9,597 nucleotides of DNA from positions 1 through 9,597 of the forward strand of contig CAZFGN010000024.1 in the NCBI GenBank assembly GCA_964518695.1. The letters are read 5' to 3'. The position numbers and the translations under genes were made by a program. A model generated the notes under the pieces. It saw only the letters and a program-made list of their open reading frames with translations. It was not told where the DNA came from and did not search any database. Positions 5,956 to 9,597 of the stretch are shown piece by piece; positions within the stretch are counted from its first letter, which is position 1, and each line of letters opens with the position of its first letter. The DNA is from CAZFGN01 sp964518695. Lineage in GTDB: Bacteria; Patescibacteriota; Minisyncoccia; UBA6257; Colwellbacteraceae.

Positions 5956-6219
5956 ATGCCCATTGACGAAGAAGCCGCGTTTCAGCTTTGGTTGAGCGAA
6001 GAAGGTGGATTTCGAGGAATAATTTCTGAAGCGGATACACAAGAAGTCAGAAATATATTTCTCGAGACTCTTAGAGGTGTCCTTGCGGATCCCTCTGAAT
6101 CTCTTCGATTCCAAACCTGGTTGCACGAAAAGAGGAATCCGACTCTTGGACGTGCAAACCAAACGTATCGTCTCGCCCTCGGTTGGGGGCTGATGTACAA
6201 CGATCCGTTGGGACGGTAA
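5956..6219 (+). CDS. Hypothetical 87-aa protein, first gene after the trp attenuator
   Basis: Not recognised. It begins MPIDEEAAFQLWL and ends NDPLGR. The composition is that of a soluble, mostly helical, acidic-then-basic protein, with Trp at 12, 55 and 77, no cysteines and no membrane segment. ATG 5956 has AAGGGGAG (5941-5948) 7 nt upstream, a clear ribosome binding site. An upstream TTG at 5905 is in frame but would bypass this site and overlap the stem-loop. It is the first gene downstream of the trp attenuator, so its expression should rise when tryptophan is short, and it is followed by a strong terminator before trpB. It is not TrpR-like, has none of the zinc cysteines of anti-TRAP, and does not look like a transporter. 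A Trp-responsive regulator or a helper of tryptophan synthase would be guesses. Confidence 0.72.
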   Translation: MPIDEEAAFQLWLSEEGGFRGIISEADTQEVRNIFLETLRGVLADPSESLRFQTWLHEKRNPTLGRANQTYRLALGWGLMYNDPLGR

Positions 6220-6226
6220 GTTCAGC

Positions 6227-6271
6227 CGCGGGCGACAGATCAATAGATTTGTTGCCCGCGCCCGTTTTTTT
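6227..6271 (+). terminator. Strong GC-rich terminator between the 87-aa gene and trpB
   Basis: Arms 6227-6240 and 6247-6260 form a 14-bp stem with two G-U pairs; the core is CGCGGGCGACA against TGTTGCCCGCG. Seven T follow (6265-6271) after CCCG. A slipped register, CGGGC (6229-6233) with GCCCG (6260-6264), would place the stem directly against the T-tract. It begins 7 nt after the 87-aa stop codon and should end most of that transcript, unless read-through is regulated. Confidence 0.82.
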
Positions 6272-6280
6272 GTATATATT
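6252..6280 (+). promoter_or_regulatory. Candidate short-leader promoter of trpBA
   Basis: TTGCCC (6252-6257) and TATATT (6275-6280) are 17 nt apart, and the -10 ends 10 nt before the trpB ATG. Four of six -35 bases match consensus. The -35 lies in the 3' arm of the preceding terminator. No Shine-Dalgarno site precedes the trpB ATG, which fits a nearly leaderless message. If active, this promoter would free trpBA from the attenuator. The AT-rich tail of any terminator can imitate a -10, so this is tentative. Confidence 0.4.
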
Positions 6281-6290
6281 TGAAATCAAT

Positions 6291-7484
6291 ATGGTATTAC
6301 CACTAAAACAAAAAAAGAAAACATATTTTGGTGAGTTTGGCGGACAATTTGTGCCCGAAACATTGATGAACGCGTTGGAGGAGTTGGAGAGGGCATACTT
6401 AAAATTTTCGAGTGATAAAAAGTGTTCGGATGAATTGAAAATGCATCTTCGTGATTTTGCCGGACGTCCCACGCCGCTCTATTCTGCCGAACGTCTTACT
6501 AAAAAAGCAGGCGGGGCAAAAATATATTTAAAGCGTGAAGATCTTACCCATACCGGCGCTCATAAAATCAATAACGCCATTGGGCAAATACTTCTCGCGC
6601 GCTTCATGGGGAAAAAACGCATCATCGCGGAAACGGGCGCGGGACAGCATGGTGTAGCAACGGCGACTGTTGCGGCAAAATTTGGCCTTGAGTGCGTTAT
6701 CTATATGGGGGAAGTGGATATTGAGCGACAAAAGCCTAATGTACTGCGGATGGAAATTTTAGGCGCGCGTGTGGTACCTGTTTCTTCTGGATCAAAAACG
6801 CTTAAAGACGCAATCAATGAAGCACTGCGCGATTGGATTGCTAATATTGAGACGACTCACTATCTTCTAGGATCAGTGTTGGGGCCATATCCTTATCCGA
6901 TGATGATCCGTAATTTTCAAAAAGTTATCGGTGAAGAAGCGAGAAGGGATATCTTGAAAAAAGAAAAGCGTCTTCCAGACTACCTTGTCGCGTGCGTGGG
7001 CGGGGGCAGTAATGCCATTGGGCTCTTTTATCCTTTCTTGAAGGATAAAAATATCAAGATGATCGGCGTTGAAGCTGGAGGATTTGGAATCGCATCTGGT
7101 AAACATGCGGCGAGATTTGCGGGAGGAAAAATCGGTATCCTTCACGGGACAAAATCATTTGTACTCCAAGATAAATTCGGTCAAATAAAGGAGACGCACA
7201 GTATTTCCGCCGGACTTGACTATCCGAGTGTAGGACCAGAACATAGTTTTCTTCGTGACATCGGAAGAGTGAAATACACATCCGTAACCGATAAACAAGC
7301 GCTTGACGCATTTTCACTCCTTTCTGAAACCGAAGGTATCATCCCCGCGCTCGAGTCAGCGCACGCGATTGCCTATGGATATCGTCTTGCAAAAAGACTC
7401 CCGAAAAATAACATCATCATTATTAATCTCTCTGGAAGAGGTGATAAAGATTTAGAAATCGTTGTACGAGCACAATCACTATGA
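6291..7484 (+). CDS. trpB: Tryptophan synthase beta subunit
   Basis: The PLP enzyme that joins indole to L-serine to give L-tryptophan, the last step of the pathway, in the TrpA2B2 complex in the cytoplasm. The length is 397 aa, the same as E. coli TrpB. Motifs: YFGEFGGQFVPE (12-23), EDLTHTGAHKINNA (83-96) with PLP lysine K92, AETGAGQHGVA (113-123) with catalytic E114, the phosphate-binding GGGSNA (237-242), SAGLDYPSVGPEHS (306-319), EGIIPALESAHA (348-359) and SGRGDKD (381-387) with the pyridine-contacting S381. This is the TrpB1 class that partners TrpA. ATG 6291 is chosen because the protein then begins like other TrpBs; the same frame is open further upstream, but that would run through the terminator hairpin. 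It overlaps trpA by ATGA, so translation is likely coupled. All key residues are present. Confidence 0.98.
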   Translation: MVLPLKQKKKTYFGEFGGQFVPETLMNALEELERAYLKFSSDKKCSDELKMHLRDFAGRPTPLYSAERLTKKAGGAKIYLKREDLTHTGAHKINNAIGQILLARFMGKKRIIAETGAGQHGVATATVAAKFGLECVIYMGEVDIERQKPNVLRMEILGARVVPVSSGSKTLKDAINEALRDWIANIETTHYLLGSVLGPYPYPMMIRNFQKVIGEEARRDILKKEKRLPDYLVACVGGGSNAIGLFYPFLKDKNIKMIGVEAGGFGIASGKHAARFAGGKIGILHGTKSFVLQDKFGQIKETHSISAGLDYPSVGPEHSFLRDIGRVKYTSVTDKQALDAFSLLSETEGIIPALESAHAIAYGYRLAKRLPKNNIIIINLSGRGDKDLEIVVRAQSL

Positions 7485-8272
7485 CGCGCATAGAAAAGAA
7501 GTTTAAAGAGACGAGAGCCGCTGGCAGAATCGCGTTCATGCCTTTTTTAGTTGCCGGAGATCCTGATTTTCAAACAAGTATCTCGCTTGTGGAAAAAATT
7601 ATGCCTTCGGCTGATCTTTTGGAGATAGGTTTCCCTTACTCTGACCCAGTCGCGGACGGCCCCACGATTCAGGTAGCGGACGGTCGGGCACTTCGTACTC
7701 ACATGGATACTGATCGGGTATTTCAATTCATAAAGCAATTGCGTGAATTTACCGACATACCGATTACCGTTCTTGTATATGCGAATATTGTCTATCAGAG
7801 AGGAATAGATCGTTTCTATAAAGAGGCAAAAATGGCGGGCGTTGATGGCGTATTGGTGCCGGATGTGCCAGTAGAGGAATCGGAACCGTTTGTCCACGCA
7901 AGCCGAATCGCCGAAATTGATCCAATATTTTTAGTTGCCCACACAACCACGCCCGAACGGCTTAAAGAAATACTTACATACGCTAAAGGATATCTTTACG
8001 TTGTATCAGTGCTGGGAGTTACCGGAACGCGAGATTCTCTTTCTCCGCAACTTCCACGCTTTATTCAAAGGATAAAACGGCAAACCGATATTCCTCTCGC
8101 GATAGGCTTCGGAATTTCCGGGAGAAAGCATATAGTAAGCTTGCGAAAATCAGGGGCAGATGGAGTCATCGTTGGAAGCGCGTTAGTGAAAATCATTGAA
8201 CATAATCTCCACAATAAAAAGCGTCTTCTCCAAAAAATATCTAAGTGTGCCCGTGAGCTTGCGGGGATGTAA
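7481..8272 (+). CDS. trpA: Tryptophan synthase alpha subunit
   Basis: Cleaves indole-3-glycerol phosphate to indole and glyceraldehyde 3-phosphate and passes indole to TrpB through the intersubunit tunnel. It is a TIM-barrel protein of 263 aa, close to E. coli TrpA (268 aa). Motifs: PFLVAGDP (21-28), LLEIGFPYSDPVADGPTIQ (46-64) with catalytic E48 and D59, VLVPDVPVEES (124-134), the mobile loop 6 VLGVTGTR (177-184), and phosphate-binding IGFGIS (208-213) and VGSALV (231-236). Its start overlaps the trpB stop by 4 nt. It converges on the zinc-ribbon gene with only 22 nt between the two stops, and I see no clear terminator there. The presence of TrpA implies that indole-glycerol phosphate is made, so upstream trp genes may lie elsewhere; none is in this window. 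Confidence 0.97.
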   Translation: MTRIEKKFKETRAAGRIAFMPFLVAGDPDFQTSISLVEKIMPSADLLEIGFPYSDPVADGPTIQVADGRALRTHMDTDRVFQFIKQLREFTDIPITVLVYANIVYQRGIDRFYKEAKMAGVDGVLVPDVPVEESEPFVHASRIAEIDPIFLVAHTTTPERLKEILTYAKGYLYVVSVLGVTGTRDSLSPQLPRFIQRIKRQTDIPLAIGFGISGRKHIVSLRKSGADGVIVGSALVKIIEHNLHNKKRLLQKISKCARELAGM

Positions 8273-8294
8273 CGAAAGCTACACCCATGGACTT

Positions 8295-8633
8295 TTAGAA
8301 CCCTCCGCTATTAATTAACTTGATTGCGCTGTATTGTTGTTCAATAAATGTTTTTGCTGTAAAAATGACCGTTATTATGGCTAAAACAGTTAAGATTAGA
8401 GAGATAAGGCCGATTGTTTTTGATTTTCTATCCGGTTCACGCAGATATTTAAAGGCATAACCTAAACCAAAAGGTGCTAGAAAAAAGCTCACCAAATAGA
8501 CAAGGATTTGCTGTGAGACAGAAGTATTTTCCGGTCTGGATTTTAGGGGTTGCCCGCAATTGGAACAGAAATAGGCCGTTTCAGCAACCTCGACCTTACA
8601 TTTCGGGCATTGTTTTTGAAAGGTTGATTCCAT
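8295..8633 (-). CDS. Zinc-ribbon protein with two membrane helices
   Basis: A 112-aa membrane protein. The N-terminus carries a double CxxC zinc ribbon: CPKC (9-12) and CSNC (23-26). Two hydrophobic segments follow at about 42-62 (QILVYLVSFFLAPFGLGYAF and onwards) and 73-92, with KYLREPDRKSK between them, so the zinc ribbon and the C-terminus probably face the same side, likely the cytoplasm. I recall similar small proteins with APFGLGY/KYLR-like motifs from CPR genomes, but no function is known to me. A TATAAT -10 ends 12 nt before the ATG. It lies downstream of lexA in the same direction (93 nt gap), so read-through from lexA is possible. Confidence 0.85.
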   Translation of the reverse strand: MESTFQKQCPKCKVEVAETAYFCSNCGQPLKSRPENTSVSQQILVYLVSFFLAPFGLGYAFKYLREPDRKSKTIGLISLILTVLAIITVIFTAKTFIEQQYSAIKLINSGGF

Positions 8634-8645
8634 TTATTAGTTAGT

Positions 8646-8676
8646 ATTATAGGGCTTTATTTATGAATACGGAAAC
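8646..8676 (-). promoter_or_regulatory. Candidate short-leader promoter of the zinc-ribbon gene
   Basis: A perfect TATAAT on the minus strand (complement of 8646-8651) ends 12 nt before the ATG at 8633. The -35 region at 17-18 nt reads TTTCCG/TTCCGT (complement of 8669-8675), a weak match. Expected leader length is about 6 nt and there is no Shine-Dalgarno site. The rest of 8634-8726, between this gene and lexA, shows no convincing terminator or gene. Confidence 0.5.
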
Positions 8677-8726
8677 TTCCCAGTCTTAAAGAAAGGGGAA
8701 CGTTCTGCTTTTATTACGCTTAACCT

Positions 8727-9401
8727 TTAATAATTGGTTTCTATGTATTGCAGATCTTCGGTTTTTGGCATGCGGATCGTCTTTAAAACCTTTCCGAAGA
8801 TTTTATATGTTGAATTCATATCTAAAATTATTGGTTTATGGGATTTATCAGAAGAAACGGGCTGGAGGATTATAAGGTCATCCGAGCGCACATATCTCTT
8901 AACCACCGCGCTGTCGTCAATGATGGCCACAACTCTGTCACCAATATTAATATCTTGTCCCTCGGTTCTTTCGACTAGAAGATAATCGCCGTCGTTAATA
9001 CCGGCTTCATTCATGGATGTTCCAATGACTTTTATTACATAAACGTTTTCCTTCTTTTTCCCTTTAATCAAACTGGCGGCGATTGAAATAAAGTCATCGA
9101 AAGTTCGTTGAGCGATAACTGTCGGACTGCCGCAACCAACTGAAGCAAATACCGGAAGTTGAATGATGTCGCCATTGTTCCCGTTCATTAACATTATGCC
9201 CCTGCTTTTATATCGCTCGCGTCTTATCAAATCCTTTTTAGTCAAAGCTTCTAAGTATTGTGTTACCGATCTTGAAGAAACAAATCTGAATTTTTCTTTA
9301 ATTTCTGAAATAGTAGGGGATTCGCCGGTATTATCTATATATTGGGCGATAAAGTTAAAAACTTTTTGTTGATCTTCCGTGAGGGGTTTTGATTTTTTCA
9401 T
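8727..9401 (-). CDS. lexA: LexA-type SOS repressor
   Basis: DNA-binding repressor of the DNA damage response that inactivates itself when stimulated by RecA filaments. The length is 224 aa against 202 in E. coli. The N-terminal winged helix-turn-helix spans about 5-65 (SPTISEIKEKFRFVSSRSVT at 28-47 is the helix-turn-helix). The C-terminal S24 peptidase-like domain begins near 80. The cleavage site is Cys90-Gly91 in VFASVGCGSP, in place of the Ala-Gly of E. coli LexA; UmuD also uses Cys-Gly. Catalytic Ser129 is in GTSM and Lys168 in VVKRY, spaced 39 apart (37 in E. coli). The start at 9401 fits the family and lies 8 nt after a -10 box. A 16-bp palindrome sits in the promoter spacer, so it probably represses itself. 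Cro/CI-like phage repressors share the fold, but the N-terminal domain here is LexA-like. Confidence 0.94.
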   Translation of the reverse strand: MKKSKPLTEDQQKVFNFIAQYIDNTGESPTISEIKEKFRFVSSRSVTQYLEALTKKDLIRRERYKSRGIMLMNGNNGDIIQLPVFASVGCGSPTVIAQRTFDDFISIAASLIKGKKKENVYVIKVIGTSMNEAGINDGDYLLVERTEGQDINIGDRVVAIIDDSAVVKRYVRSDDLIILQPVSSDKSHKPIILDMNSTYKIFGKVLKTIRMPKTEDLQYIETNY

Positions 9402-9409
9402 ATACTATC

Positions 9410-9438
9410 ATCTTATGATAAGTTTATATAAACTTCAA
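9410..9438 (-). promoter_or_regulatory. lexA promoter with near-zero leader
   Basis: Minus strand: TTGAAG -35 (complement of 9433-9438), 17-nt spacer, TAAGAT -10 (complement of 9410-9415), then 8 nt to the ATG. Transcription should start within a few bases of the start codon. There is no Shine-Dalgarno site. The spacer is filled by a 16-bp palindrome, so a protein bound there would block RNA polymerase. Confidence 0.6.
9420..9435. promoter_or_regulatory. Candidate LexA operator, 16-bp perfect palindrome
   Basis: AAGTTTATATAAACTT is a perfect palindrome lying between the -35 and -10 of lexA. Its position is what is expected of an autoregulatory operator. It resembles neither the E. coli CTGT-N8-ACAG box nor the Gram-positive GAAC-N4-GTTC box, so LexA binding is inferred from position and symmetry only. 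Confidence 0.55.
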
Positions 9439-9443
9439 GTGCC

Positions 9444-9462
9444 ATACACTATGAAAGTGTAT
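9444..9462. promoter_or_regulatory. Second inverted repeat upstream of lexA
   Basis: ATACACT (9444-9450) and AGTGTAT (9456-9462) form a perfect 7-bp inverted repeat with a 5-bp centre. It lies just upstream of the lexA -35. On the plus strand AGTGTATAAACT (9456-9467) resembles AGTTTATATAAACT of the neighbouring palindrome, so it could be a second, weaker operator. Between the 3' gene end at 9479 and the lexA promoter it could alternatively act as a weak stem-loop for the upstream gene, but it has no T-tract. Confidence 0.4.
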
Positions 9463-9478
9463 AAACTGTGGAAGAGAA

Positions 9479-9597
9479 TTATCTGATGGTTTGCAAATAT
9501 CCCTTCAATTTATCGAGCGCAATTCTACGGTGGTTGAATTGATAGTTCTCTTCATCATTTAATTCTTCGTAGTATTTGCCGTTGTCTTTTAGAATAA
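9479..9597 (-). CDS. C-terminal fragment of an unknown protein
   Basis: An open minus-strand frame enters at the right edge and ends at TAA (complement of 9479-9481), giving 38 residues. The visible tail is charged and helical, with NGKYYEELNDEENYQFNHRR (residues 5-24 of the fragment) and a final LKGYLQTIR. It is too short to assign. It runs in the same direction as lexA, 77 nt upstream of the lexA start, but lexA has its own promoter in the gap. The composition and absence of stops make it likely to be coding. Confidence 0.6.
   Translation of the reverse strand, partial: ILKDNGKYYEELNDEENYQFNHRRIALDKLKGYLQTIR

Noticed and set aside
5901..5966. A 21-codon frame from ATG 5901 overlapping the start of the 87-aa gene
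   Set aside because: It has no ribosome binding site, lies partly in a stem-loop, has no Trp codons, and overlaps the better-supported start at 5956.
6100..6234. A regulated antiterminator for the second terminator, for example CGCCC near 6176 with GGGCG (6230-6234)
   Set aside because: Only about 5 bp could be found, much weaker than the terminator stem; no leader peptide with Trp codons lies in the right place.
6183..6290. Upstream extension of trpB to 6183
   Set aside because: It would run through the 87-aa gene end and the GC-rich terminator, and TrpB family proteins begin just before YFGEFGG, matching ATG 6291.
8640..8726. Terminator after lexA from CTTCCC and GGGGAA pairs
   Set aside because: Only about 5 bp with a 14-nt loop and no U-tract.
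1..9597. CRISPR arrays, tRNA or rRNA genes, insertion sequences and phage attachment sites
   Set aside because: No spaced direct repeats, no recognisable tRNA folds, no transposase and no paired terminal repeats were seen on either strand.

Overview
The window looks like part of a small-genome candidate-phylum bacterium, most likely Patescibacteria/CPR. Three things suggest this: a small zinc-ribbon protein with two membrane helices of a kind I associate with CPR genomes, a one-chain UvrD/AddA-like helicase with a C-terminal PD-(D/E)XK nuclease, and many genes whose -10 box lies only 8-14 nt before the ATG. A PafA-type Pup ligase also occurs, so Actinobacteria would be the other obvious guess, but the low GC and the neighbours do not fit them. 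Stops TAA, TAG and TGA all appear to end genes, so the code looks standard. The lineage is an inference; no marker gene is present.

Layout. (1) 1-1426, minus: PafA-like Pup ligase, C-terminus cut by the window edge. (2) 1427-1557: divergent promoter region. (3) 1558-4935, plus: 1125-aa helicase-nuclease. (4) 4897-5145, minus: unknown 82-aa protein, tail-overlapping the helicase gene. (5) 5146-5317: back-to-back promoters with mirrored -35 boxes. (6) 5318-5569, plus: unknown 83-aa protein, then a hairpin terminator. (7) 5640-5840: an apparently complete tryptophan attenuator, with a consensus-like promoter, a 25-codon leader peptide with three tandem Trp codons, an antiterminator pairing and a U-tract terminator. 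(8) 5956-6219, plus: unknown 87-aa protein, then a second strong terminator. (9) 6291-8272, plus: trpB and trpA overlapping by 4 nt. (10) 8295-8633, minus: zinc-ribbon membrane protein. (11) 8727-9401, minus: LexA repressor with candidate operators. (12) 9479-9597, minus: C-terminus of an unknown protein.

How the genes may work together. trpB and trpA encode the two tryptophan synthase subunits; no other trp gene is visible. The attenuator upstream should let transcription continue when charged tRNA-Trp is scarce. Its first downstream gene is the unknown 87-aa protein, and a second terminator plus a possible short-leader promoter separate that gene from trpBA. The attenuator may therefore control the small protein alone or the whole set. 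LexA and the helicase-nuclease both belong to DNA damage handling but are not adjacent. PafA implies protein tagging with a Pup/UBact-like modifier, but no modifier, proteasome or Dop gene is in the window.

The most notable observations are the tryptophan attenuator with its unknown first gene, and the recurrent very short leaders.
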